The notes under the pieces: generated by a model | Database searches by the model: none | What the model was told of the DNA's origin: nothing | Seen by the model: the letters and a program-made list of their open reading frames with translations, nothing else | In this document: positions 1-7,984 of the stretch, piece after piece | Layout: every line of letters begins with the position of its first letter | Position numbering within the stretch: the first letter of the stretch is position 1 | Source of the DNA: Phycisphaerales bacterium UBA7800 | GTDB taxonomy: Bacteria; Planctomycetota; Phycisphaerae; Phycisphaerales; Phycisphaeraceae | Direction of reading: 5' to 3' | DNA length: 64,000 bases | Assembly (NCBI GenBank): GCA_002480565.1 | Contig: DLCK01000032.1 | Coordinates: forward strand, 86,064 to 150,063 | Program-made: the position numbers and the translations under genes

Positions 1-1091
1 TCCCACCGAGGATGCAGATCACATCGTACAGGTGTAGGCAAATTGGAATCACTGGCAAAGTCGCCAAGATTGTGACGCAGCTTGTGAATCCTGTCATAGA
101 GAATCAAAGTCCGCTCGTTTGTCTGCTTATCAGGATAAGTATCAGTAAGTAACCATCGACTGTCTTTGGGACACGAGCAATGCCCATCACCATCAAACTG
201 ACCTTGCCCTATTTGAGCCACATCTGGTGACTGATCGGTAAAAAGGTAATAGCCCCATTGTTTCTGGTTGGCGAATGCAACAATATGCTGACTGTCAACC
301 CAGGTCATGTGACTGGTCATGACCTGATCGTTGAGAAGATATAGATTCTCACCATTAATATCAGTGGTAAACATGCGTGTCTGATGCGTGCCATCCTGTA
401 GACGCCAACGATGCAGAAACACCAATCGTTTGCTGTCTGGAGAGAACAGCAGATGGTTGGTCCAATGCGGTCCACAGGCAAACGAATCATGCTTAGGTAT
501 CACATTAGCCAACCGATCAAGTGAAACGATCAAACGATGTTCGCCTGTCAACATGTCCATGATATAAATGCCATCATCCTTGGGATGGTTCTGGTCGGCA
601 TAGGAATCCGCAACACCTTCATAGCCATATCCCGGACGCTCGGTTGCAAGTCGTGAAAAGTTCGTCGAAGCTGCCCAACAGCCATCTGGCGACAGACAAT
701 ACACAGGCAAGGGTATGGTCTTAATCGCCCCCTTGAAAATATCAGCGATCACAGAAACAAAGCGCCCGTTGCGACAATCGTTATAGATGTACTGCGTCGT
801 ATTGGATCCAGGCAACCACTGCAACATACATCCCTGCTGCCAACACCATGCGCGGGTTTGGGTCAAAGCCCGGTAGTTCATATCGGCATCTAAATCGATG
901 ACACCCAGTTCCAATTCATCATCTGCCGTGGGTTGGCGATCCATGAACTTTGCTTTATTGACCAACAGGTATCGACCGGTCAAATCGAACTGATATTTAT
1001 CAAAATATCCAAAAAAATAGTGACCATCGTCAGGCGATGCACGCGTGGCTGTCAATGAATGTTTGTAAATACTAAAGCTCTTATCAGGCAT
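1..1091 (-). CDS. Beta-propeller protein, TolB/oligogalacturonate-lyase-like (C-terminus cut by window edge)
   Basis: The frame is open from an ATG at 1091 to the left edge, giving about 363 residues without a stop, so the C-terminus lies outside the window. Near the start it reads DGHYFFGYFDKYQFD, followed by repeated blade-like segments (LSPDGCW, FSPDSKRLVFLHRW). The last visible residues, RCDLHPRW, resemble the motif that precedes the final blade in TolB/oligogalacturonate-lyase-like propellers. No signal peptide is visible, so it is probably cytoplasmic. It lies 31 bp downstream of the GntR/LacI regulator gene and on the same strand, probably as the third gene of a GH2-regulator-propeller operon. 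I infer a role in handling uronate-containing oligosaccharides, but the substrate is unproven. Confidence 0.7.
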   Translation of the reverse strand, partial: MPDKSFSIYKHSLTATRASPDDGHYFFGYFDKYQFDLTGRYLLVNKAKFMDRQPTADDELELGVIDLDADMNYRALTQTRAWCWQQGCMLQWLPGSNTTQYIYNDCRNGRFVSVIADIFKGAIKTIPLPVYCLSPDGCWAASTNFSRLATERPGYGYEGVADSYADQNHPKDDGIYIMDMLTGEHRLIVSLDRLANVIPKHDSFACGPHWTNHLLFSPDSKRLVFLHRWRLQDGTHQTRMFTTDINGENLYLLNDQVMTSHMTWVDSQHIVAFANQKQWGYYLFTDQSPDVAQIGQGQFDGDGHCSCPKDSRWLLTDTYPDKQTNERTLILYDRIHKLRHNLGDFASDSNLPTPVRCDLHPRW

Positions 1092-1122
1092 GGAATCATT
1101 TCTGTAAAGATGCAAACATGGG

Positions 1123-2235
1123 TCAAACGAACAAAATAGATCCACGATCCACCCATTGAAAATCTATTTCGGTACGTCGGGCGACCTCTTTTTTCTCGAT
1201 GAGATTTGATACCAATTGCACCACCCGTTCCGCCATGCAGTCAATTGGTACTCGCCACGCACTGGCAGCCATTTGAACGCCATGCTCCGCCCAATCGCGC
1301 AGACCGATGATGCTGAGCTTCTGAGGAACCGGACGATCCAATAATGCAGCCTGCTCAACAATGGCTTTAACTTCCAATGGGTGATAGGCAATCACAGCAG
1401 TCAATTCCGGATTTTCATGCAGATAGCCACGAGCAATCTGATCCACCATTGGCATGCCCTGCCCCACTGGTACCCATTGGCTGGTGACCAATCGCCATGA
1501 ATCACGATAGCCCGGGACGTCAGACATCATCTGCTGATAGACGAGATCGCGTTGATCTGAAAAACGATAACCGATAAAACCGATTGCTTGATGACCATGT
1601 TCCCGCAATAGATTTATCGAATCGCTCATGGCTTTTTCATGGTTTTCTGTAAGTAATGGCGAGGACAGCAGGTCGTCGAAATAGCGGTTATCCAAACGTA
1701 GATGTGGAATCTCTGATTGCTCAAGTTGACGCATAGCCTGCAAACAATCTTCTGAATCGAACGTGGTCACAACAGTTGCTTTAATACCTCGACTTCGAAT
1801 ATCTGCAACCATATCTGTTTGACTAAAAAAATCTTTATCAAAGGGAATGAGCTTGATATCCAGTAGCAGTTTATCGAGTCCTGCGTACATCGCCTCAACT
1901 GTTTTAAGTGTCAAATGCTGCCGCCCACGCAAGTAGTAAAAGCCAATATTCCTGCGTTTTGGGGTAGCCTCGGGCGAGACAAATGTGCCGGCTCGGCGCC
2001 GACGGATGACCAAATTTTGATCCACGAGTAATCCCATGGCTTTGCCCACCGTGCCAATGTCCACTCCTGCCAATTGAGCCAGATCAATGGTGCTGGGCAG
2101 TTGATCACCGGGCATGACAATCTGCGTTTCGATCAATCGCTGGATCGCCTTAGCAAGCTGCATATACCGCGGTATGCCAGACGCCGAATCAATCGCATGG
2201 CGGATTGGGGTGAATTGTGGATTCATATCATTCAT
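1123..2235 (-). CDS. GntR-type transcriptional regulator with LacI-type sensor domain
   Basis: This is a 370-residue cytoplasmic regulator. Residues about 20-85 form a GntR winged helix (GIPRYMQLAKAIQRLI, PGDQLPSTIDLAQLAGVD, then a basic wing RRRRAGTF). Residues about 95-370 have the periplasmic-binding-protein-like fold of LacI/GalR sensors, with segments such as HGHQAIGFIGYRFSDQRD and KLSIIGLRDWAEHG. In this hybrid class the C-terminal domain binds a sugar and controls DNA binding. It sits 50 bp downstream of the GH2 gene and 31 bp upstream of the propeller gene on the same strand, so it probably senses a product of that GH2 enzyme and controls its own operon. The effector is unknown. Confidence 0.88.
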   Translation of the reverse strand: MNDMNPQFTPIRHAIDSASGIPRYMQLAKAIQRLIETQIVMPGDQLPSTIDLAQLAGVDIGTVGKAMGLLVDQNLVIRRRRAGTFVSPEATPKRRNIGFYYLRGRQHLTLKTVEAMYAGLDKLLLDIKLIPFDKDFFSQTDMVADIRSRGIKATVVTTFDSEDCLQAMRQLEQSEIPHLRLDNRYFDDLLSSPLLTENHEKAMSDSINLLREHGHQAIGFIGYRFSDQRDLVYQQMMSDVPGYRDSWRLVTSQWVPVGQGMPMVDQIARGYLHENPELTAVIAYHPLEVKAIVEQAALLDRPVPQKLSIIGLRDWAEHGVQMAASAWRVPIDCMAERVVQLVSNLIEKKEVARRTEIDFQWVDRGSILFV

Positions 2236-2285
2236 GACAATAGCAGCCTGTTTAATTTAGCTGACCATTCAAAGATGATGTCACT

Positions 2286-5102
2286 TTACATAACACGATC
2301 ATCAAACGCCTGATCTGTTGCTTTTTGCTGATGATGAATTCCACCTTTGCCAATTAAATCGGACAAGGTTTCATGGCTCACCGGGATTAAATTCTTCTGA
2401 TCGGGTTTGTTGGCCAGGTAGGATATCATGCGGTCAAAAAGCAATGCAGCAGCCGGATCATCCTTTTGCAGATTCAAGCCACAAACCAGTAAATGCCCCT
2501 TGCCAAGGGCATATTCAAACATCGCGGCTTTCGGAGTCACCGACTTGTAGGTGCTGACCACTTCCAAAATCGGTTTAAACGGCAAAGCAGAATCATTGAA
2601 TATCACTGCACTGCCGTGTTCAAGCATGAATGCAAATTGCCAATCACAAAAGCCTTGGTGCGGAAAGTTTTCAAAAATGGGATGCGGGCCAATCACGGTC
2701 GCCAAGTCACCACTGGACCGACCGCATGCCGCGGGTTGAAACTTGGTTGCTTGCGATTCGAAGGGCTCACTACCGAGTAAAAGCACACTTCCACCTTGTT
2801 CAAGAAATGACAGATCATCCACACTTAACTGATTGCAGACACGGACACCATTGACGTGCTTATCCGTTTGTATGGCTGACTGAGTCGCGGGAAAAGCCCA
2901 TACAGTCCATGTGTTTTGCCAAGACTCATTTTTACACATCAACGCCAATTCAATGTGAAATTCGCAGGCATGGGCCAATTGGGGCATTGTCAAATTCAGC
3001 TCACCTAGCGCGTGTATTTTCCCATGCTCCAGATATTGGAGTTGGCGTTTGCCGTTGAGATATTCTTTGCCTTGGTGATCGAGCAAACGCCATGTCAGCG
3101 TTGTGTCAGCATGATTGCAACCATCAAAATGCGAGAAGAAAACTGGCAGAGACAGCGTGGTGCCGCAGACCAGATTCCGTTGTCGGGGCAAGTCCAAAAG
3201 CAGAACGTTTGACGCATTAATCGCCTTAAAGGCTTTCAGATCATCACCGGGTTTGGGTTGGAAAAACTCATTGAGAATCCCGCAGCCATAGCCGACGCGA
3301 TGCCAATGGGTATCTATGCCACCAAGGTAATCATAGCCTGTGATGTGATCGCACTGTCGTGCTGCTTCGAGTAAATGCTTGCGTGCCAAACTTGTCCAGG
3401 CGACAGAATTTTTCACATACAATGGGAGCCGATCGAGTAAGCCCACATCGTCAAGTTTCAGTCGAACATAGTCAAAGAGTGCCGTACCGATACGTGTATC
3501 GGTGTAGCGATCAGCCAGCGATAAATCCAGATAGGTTTCGAGAATACCCACTTCATGCGACAGACATGGTCGCTGATAAACTGTACTACGTCTACATAAC
3601 TCCGATGCATCGGCAGCCATGCATTGATAACTCAGATACCCCCAGGCATATTGACCAAACACATCTGAGAACTCAGTCAATAAGTCAAGACGATGCGGGT
3701 TGTGTGTGAATGGCTCATCAACTTTTTCCTTGCCGATATCCTGTGTATTCCAGCCGTACTCGATGCCTCGCAAGGCTTCTTGAGGATTAAACAAGGTATC
3801 GGGTGCCTGCTTATGACAAAAATTGGCACGGAGACGCAACTGTTCAATCATAGCTTCATCGAGCAACTCTTCATTACCACAGCAGTAGATCACCACACAG
3901 GGATGCTTGCGACAGGCATGGAGAATATCGAGCCATTCCTTTTCGCCTGATCCGCGAGGGGATTCGACTTGGATGAGCATACCCAATTCGTCTGCAGCAT
4001 GAAGGTAAGGTTCAGGTGGACACCATGTATGAAATCGCAGCCAATTGAAACCGAGTTCTTTCCATGCCTTGATACATTGACGGTAGTAGTCAATATCCAT
4101 CGGCGGAGTACAAGTCTCTGGGAAGTAGGCATGTTCGGTAATGCCACGCAAGTAAATTGGCACATCGTTTAAACACACCCGCATACCATCGCGTGATAGT
4201 CGACGTTTGCCCCAGGCTTGTCGATGTTTATCCAACACCTTGTCCTGTGTGATAAGCTGCAAATGCAATTCGTAGATTTTGGGTGATTGATCGGACCAGG
4301 ATTCCAAGGCGTTGGTTGGCATATCCCATAGATTGTCACCAACAGTGGCTGGATGTTTGCCATCCAATACTGCCTTGCCCGTCTGCGGTTCGATCACCTG
4401 CCAAGCAACATGCATTTCAGATAACTGCTGCGAATTGGATTGAACCTGCACATGCCAACGTGCGTTGTCAGATGTATTTTCCAGATAGACATCCGACACC
4501 CGAGCATGGTGAGCAATTTGCAACGTGACCGGTCCAGTGATCCCAGCACTACGTCCTTTGTAGCCACGGATGACACAACCCAACCGATCATCACGCATGT
4601 TGGAAATTGCTATCGTCAGTTCATTGCCCTGCGATTTAAACAGAGCAATATCCAACTGCATCTCAAAGGATGTGGAGTGTCCCAAGTGATGACCCACATA
4701 TTGGCCGTTAAGCCAAACCCATGCCTCCATCACCACACCTGCAATTTGCAGCGTCACCCATTGCTCATCGATCGGTTCAACCAGATCAAACTGCCGACGG
4801 TACCACCCGGTCCCCAAAAGGTAAGGTAATGCCGCATCTGGTAATGGGTCACTTTCAAAATGGATCTCAGATCGGTACTCCGGATTCCACTGTGCGTGCT
4901 CGAATCCGGCAGAATTTACCAACGCTCCCAGATGATCATCCCAATAACCGGGCACTACCATGTAAACATCGAACATCACGTCCGGACATTTGGGACCGTC
5001 GGCAGATATCACTTCTGAAACACACTTGGGTGTGTATGCGAAATCCCATTCACCCGACAAATCAATTTCACTTGGATATTGTGGTTCATGCATCAACTTC
5101 AA
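2286..5102 (-). CDS. Glycoside hydrolase family 2 protein (beta-galactosidase/glucuronidase-like)
   Basis: The protein has 938 residues and no signal peptide, so it is predicted to be cytoplasmic. The GH2 order is visible: a sugar-binding jelly roll at about 10-195 (LSGEWDFAY, WVWLNGQYVGHH), an immunoglobulin-like domain to about 300, and a TIM barrel from about 305 (LRGITEHAYFPE, GFNWLRFHTW). The acid/base candidate is Glu411 in CCGNEE and the nucleophile candidate is Glu517 in SHEVG. After about residue 600 there is a long C-terminal region with a glutamine-amidotransferase-like segment (LEQGGSVLLLGSEP). It is the first gene of a minus-strand run with a GntR/LacI regulator and a propeller protein. 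Glycosidase function is well supported; the exact sugar is not. Confidence 0.88.
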   Translation of the reverse strand: MKLMHEPQYPSEIDLSGEWDFAYTPKCVSEVISADGPKCPDVMFDVYMVVPGYWDDHLGALVNSAGFEHAQWNPEYRSEIHFESDPLPDAALPYLLGTGWYRRQFDLVEPIDEQWVTLQIAGVVMEAWVWLNGQYVGHHLGHSTSFEMQLDIALFKSQGNELTIAISNMRDDRLGCVIRGYKGRSAGITGPVTLQIAHHARVSDVYLENTSDNARWHVQVQSNSQQLSEMHVAWQVIEPQTGKAVLDGKHPATVGDNLWDMPTNALESWSDQSPKIYELHLQLITQDKVLDKHRQAWGKRRLSRDGMRVCLNDVPIYLRGITEHAYFPETCTPPMDIDYYRQCIKAWKELGFNWLRFHTWCPPEPYLHAADELGMLIQVESPRGSGEKEWLDILHACRKHPCVVIYCCGNEELLDEAMIEQLRLRANFCHKQAPDTLFNPQEALRGIEYGWNTQDIGKEKVDEPFTHNPHRLDLLTEFSDVFGQYAWGYLSYQCMAADASELCRRSTVYQRPCLSHEVGILETYLDLSLADRYTDTRIGTALFDYVRLKLDDVGLLDRLPLYVKNSVAWTSLARKHLLEAARQCDHITGYDYLGGIDTHWHRVGYGCGILNEFFQPKPGDDLKAFKAINASNVLLLDLPRQRNLVCGTTLSLPVFFSHFDGCNHADTTLTWRLLDHQGKEYLNGKRQLQYLEHGKIHALGELNLTMPQLAHACEFHIELALMCKNESWQNTWTVWAFPATQSAIQTDKHVNGVRVCNQLSVDDLSFLEQGGSVLLLGSEPFESQATKFQPAACGRSSGDLATVIGPHPIFENFPHQGFCDWQFAFMLEHGSAVIFNDSALPFKPILEVVSTYKSVTPKAAMFEYALGKGHLLVCGLNLQKDDPAAALLFDRMISYLANKPDQKNLIPVSHETLSDLIGKGGIHHQQKATDQAFDDRVM

Positions 5103-5167
5103 CTCAGATCGTCGTTATGTGTAACAAAACAAACACAATCCATAACCTGCTCTTTATAACCAAAATA

Positions 5168-5189
5168 CCATATTATTACCATATTATTA
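5168..5189. promoter_or_regulatory. Perfect tandem 11-bp repeat upstream of the GH2 operon
   Basis: CCATATTATTA occurs twice with no gap (5168-5178 and 5179-5189), 66-87 bp upstream of the GH2 start at 5102. The 11-bp period is about one helical turn, which would suit two regulator molecules bound to the same DNA face. The binding protein is inferred to be the GntR/LacI regulator encoded in the same operon; this is unproven. Confidence 0.4.
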
Positions 5190-5283
5190 AATTGCAACCG
5201 AGATTCATCAAAATGTTCCCCGATAGTTTTCTTGAGTAATGATGTGCCAATCAGACAAAAAATGAGTATATCAAAGACTTACC

Positions 5284-5606
5284 CGGCACCGAATTCGGTG
5301 ACATGGATCAGAATTCACGTAAGACACAGTTTCAAAAGGTTTTGTGAATATTGTCCCTAGTGCCGATTCTGCTAGGTTCGGTTCCTTGGCCACGACGTTG
5401 TGCCGTGTGGCTTTCGGGTGGTTGTGGTTGCCGTGTATACCGTTTGTCTGCCTAACGTCCGTGTGGCCAAACTCGGCAACAAGACACCCCACACTCCCCA
5501 TTTTCGTGTTCAACGCAACCGATTCGATAGCGATGCCAACCTGCCGGTGATTAAAATCACTAAGCACCTTCTTGCCGCGTAAGAACCCGACCAAAATTCG
5601 CATACC
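5284..5606. repeat. Dispersed repeat, copy A (about 320 bp)
   Basis: This segment is clearly related to 55697-56024. Both begin with a palindrome-centred block (CCGAATTCGGTGACATGG here as ACCGAATTCGGTGACATGG), share GTGTTCAACGCAACCGATT near 5508-5526, and end near a shared GTAAG(A)ACCGACCAAAAT block. Similarity between these blocks is patchy, so the copies have diverged. Both strands carry open frames that are partly conserved between copies; I do not trust either as a gene. The copy lies between the GH2 promoter region and the 3' end of the prepilin-like gene. The remaining sequence, 5190-5283 and 5607-5739, shows nothing I can name. Confidence 0.6.
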
Positions 5607-5739
5607 AATAAACAACACAATTGCTGCTACATGCGCGTTGCGTATTTTGCAAACGGAATTAGAGAAATCAGGCGTTTCAAAGAGGAGTAAAACGCGTCAA
5701 ACCAGCGCAACAATCCACTGTGCCACGACATTAGGGCAA

Positions 5740-6456
5740 TCAATAACTATCCAGAAAATCAAAGATGTTGTGAACTCTGGTTGAAGATGGAAGTGCTAAT
5801 TCGTAATAGTGTTGGAATTCTCTTTTGGCGAACCATTTGGATGAACCGTCTGCATGCGTGATATTTATGCCAGTCCCGTGTACTGCCTGGATACGCGATT
5901 CGGTTCCAAAGGTATCAGCGTATAAAACGGTGTCCGTTGGCCAATCCAGCCATCGCGGCCAGGGGTGCTGCAAAGTTGCATCAGCATCCGTTCCCCAGAC
6001 TTGAAATCGGACAACACCATCAATCTGCTCACGCGAACCATATGTGCCTCGCCCCCAGGTGTTCGTCCAGTAATTTGAAGCAGGATTCGGATCGGTCGGT
6101 AACCATTGGGACTCGGCAGGGCAATAGAAAATACCTGATGTCTTGACGTATCCCTGGTTCACTGGATAGGCCACCCCTGTATACGTGTCAAAGACCTTGA
6201 GCCGATAGTTGGCACCGATACTCCCGGCCACACCGAGCGGCACTTGGTCTTTGTTGTCTGTGGCAAAGGAACTTTGCATGACAAAAATCTGGTGATGGTT
6301 AGACAGACAGCCGGTCCGATGGGCGGCTTTTCGCGCGGCACTCAATGCTGGCAACAGAATCGACATCATCAACGACACGATTGAGATAACAACCAGTAGT
6401 TCAATTAAGGTAAACCCTTTTTTGTTGCAGATCGTATGCATGACATTCGCATCCAA
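5740..6456 (-). CDS. Prepilin-type N-terminal domain protein (pseudopilin-like)
   Basis: The 238-residue protein carries a type IV/type II prepilin leader. Cleavage is expected between Gly14 and Phe15 of KKGFTLIELLVVIS, followed by a hydrophobic helix to about residue 36 that would serve as membrane anchor and assembly interface. Near the C-terminus HADGSSKWF matches the H-x9-DG-type ending common in planctomycete pseudopilins. An internal ATG at 6441 is an alternative start. It is divergent from the LacI regulator gene at 6733 and is not accompanied by secretion ATPase or secretin genes. It presumably assembles on a type II secretion or pilus machine encoded elsewhere; its specific role is unknown. 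Confidence 0.85.
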   Translation of the reverse strand: MDANVMHTICNKKGFTLIELLVVISIVSLMMSILLPALSAARKAAHRTGCLSNHHQIFVMQSSFATDNKDQVPLGVAGSIGANYRLKVFDTYTGVAYPVNQGYVKTSGIFYCPAESQWLPTDPNPASNYWTNTWGRGTYGSREQIDGVVRFQVWGTDADATLQHPWPRWLDWPTDTVLYADTFGTESRIQAVHGTGINITHADGSSKWFAKREFQHYYELALPSSTRVHNIFDFLDSY

Positions 6457-6610
6457 GGGTTAATTTATTGGGTAAAATACATACCGTGACAAAGCATTAT
6501 TTTATTTAGTATTGACGTTGAAAATTTAAATGTCAATGTTTTATTGCCAAAAAATACGAATATTTTGGTTATATAATCAAACCATGGAAATACCCCAATC
6601 CAAAACAAAG

Positions 6611-6658
6611 GTAAAATAAAGAAAATTATTTTACTATTTTACTTGAATTTATTTTACT
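6611..6658. promoter_or_regulatory. Inverted repeat and repeated TTTTACT motif upstream of the LacI gene
   Basis: A perfect 9-bp inverted repeat, GTAAAATAA / TTATTTTAC with a 6-nt loop, spans 6611-6634. The half-site motif TTTTACT recurs at 6629, 6637 and 6652. The cluster lies 75-120 bp upstream of the LacI-family start at 6733, in the 276-bp AT-rich gap shared with the divergent prepilin gene. It is a plausible operator for that regulator, although low-complexity AT-rich sequence can give such patterns by chance. Confidence 0.35.
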
Positions 6659-6732
6659 TGTCGTCTAGGGTAAGATGGCAGTTAATCGGTTGGATCACAG
6701 ATTTGAAGTTGTACCTTGCTTAAGGATTCGCG

Positions 6733-7779
6733 GTGTCATTTATTTCAACCATTGCCAAAGAAGCGGGTGTCTCAACCACGACGGTCTCGCTGGTCGCCAA
6801 TAACAAAGGCAAGATTTCCAAAGCCACACGCCAGCGCGTCCAAAGCCTGTTGGATCGATATCAATTTCAACCCCGCTCTTCCAGAGTCGTCAAGGCCAAG
6901 GCCCCCACGCCATCCGCAGCCTTCAAACTGGGCACCATCTGCGTGGTCTGCCCGCAGATCTCGTCTGATGACGACGCGCCGGATGGTGTTTATCGTTACT
7001 GGTCACAGGCACTGCAAAAACAGATCATCAAAAAGGGTGGCAACTTCAGCTTTGTCACCGGAAACCTGCACGCCCAAAACAACCTGATCTTTCAACAAGG
7101 TCTGCAAGACGGATTGTTTGCTGGCATTATTCTCATGGGGGTCGAGGATGAAGACGGTTACGTCAATGCCGCACTGCGCAGCCGCGTGCCATTGGTGATT
7201 CTCAATCGACGTTCTCTTCATGGTGAATTCAGCACGGTCGGCCAGGACAACTTCGGGGGCGGTCGCCTGATCGCCAAGCATCTGATTGAACTAGGCCACC
7301 AGCGCATCGGCATGATTGCCCCGACAAGCCATTCGAAAATTTCACAATACACCCAGGCGCGGCAGGTAGGTTTTGAATTTGAACTCAAAACGCATGATCT
7401 GCTGCCAGCCTTCACGTTTGAACTCGCCCCCCTGGAACCGGATAAAACCATCCACGCCCTGGCCCCAAAAGTCCGTGACAGCAAAGCGACTGCGGTTTTC
7501 CTGTCAACGGATCTTCAGGCGATTCAATTTATTAAACAATGGGAAGCCATGGGACTGACCGTGCCTGGTGATCTTTCCATAGCCGGCTTTGACCATGCAG
7601 ATGTCCAAACTGCAAGTGGTCTGAAGCTGACAACCATTGCCCACGACAGCCACGCGGTGGCTCAACGCGCGGTGTCCATGCTTGAAGATTTGAGTAACGG
7701 TCAAAGTGAGGCCATGTCCGAGGTCGTCCAGGTTTCCCTGGTCACCGGTGACACAACACAGCGTATCGACTTAACGTAG
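6733..7779 (+). CDS. LacI family transcriptional regulator
   Basis: The protein has 348 residues. The start is a GTG (reads SFISTIAKEAGVS), which places the helix-turn-helix at residues about 3-25 (TIAKEAGVSTTTVSLVANN) in its usual N-terminal position, followed by the hinge. Residues about 65-345 are a LacI/GalR sugar-sensor domain (GLFAGIILMGVEDEDG, NFGGGRLIAKHLIELGHQRI, DLSIAGFDHADVQT). It is divergent from a prepilin gene and lies about 200 bp upstream of a large secreted-hydrolase operon on the same strand, so it most likely controls one or both in response to a sugar. The effector cannot be read from the sequence. Confidence 0.92.
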   Translation: MSFISTIAKEAGVSTTTVSLVANNKGKISKATRQRVQSLLDRYQFQPRSSRVVKAKAPTPSAAFKLGTICVVCPQISSDDDAPDGVYRYWSQALQKQIIKKGGNFSFVTGNLHAQNNLIFQQGLQDGLFAGIILMGVEDEDGYVNAALRSRVPLVILNRRSLHGEFSTVGQDNFGGGRLIAKHLIELGHQRIGMIAPTSHSKISQYTQARQVGFEFELKTHDLLPAFTFELAPLEPDKTIHALAPKVRDSKATAVFLSTDLQAIQFIKQWEAMGLTVPGDLSIAGFDHADVQTASGLKLTTIAHDSHAVAQRAVSMLEDLSNGQSEAMSEVVQVSLVTGDTTQRIDLT

Positions 7780-7903
7780 ACAGAAACCTGCAGACGCAGT
7801 TCACTGCAAGTTTGATATCCACACCACTGACGATCCCGACAACTTTTACTTTGTCTCACACCCCGAGTATTCAAACCCGGAACACGGTGAGGGTGCGCAC
7901 TGA
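7775..7903 (+). other. Short open frame with protein-like composition, possible gene remnant
   Basis: Between the LacI gene and the 7985 gene, one frame stays open for about 42 codons and reads like the end of a protein (CKFDIHTTDDPDNFYF, HPEYSNPEHGEGAH, stop at 7901-7903). It has no start codon or ribosome binding site. It could be the 3' remnant of a deleted gene or chance. The rest of 7904-7984 is the leader of the next gene. Confidence 0.2.
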
Positions 7904-7984
7904 TTTTCCCAGCCCGTGCATGCCAGGGAATCATTGGCTATGGATGAGATGAATCCTCCCATTGAAAAGCTAAGGAACAACGCA

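Noticed and set aside
3359..3709. Plus-strand frames within 2.3-5.2 kb, up to 172 codons
   Set aside because: They lie opposite the well-supported GH2 gene, have no domain or ribosome binding site, and have antisense-type composition.
5280..5300. tRNA-like TTCGAATTC element
   Set aside because: The EcoRI-centred block is palindromic but no cloverleaf or acceptor stem can be drawn around it at any of its three positions.
5271..5618. Minus-strand frame of 115 codons in repeat copy A as a gene
   Set aside because: Its partial conservation with copy B also holds for the plus strand, so DNA-level relatedness explains it; no start signal or family match.
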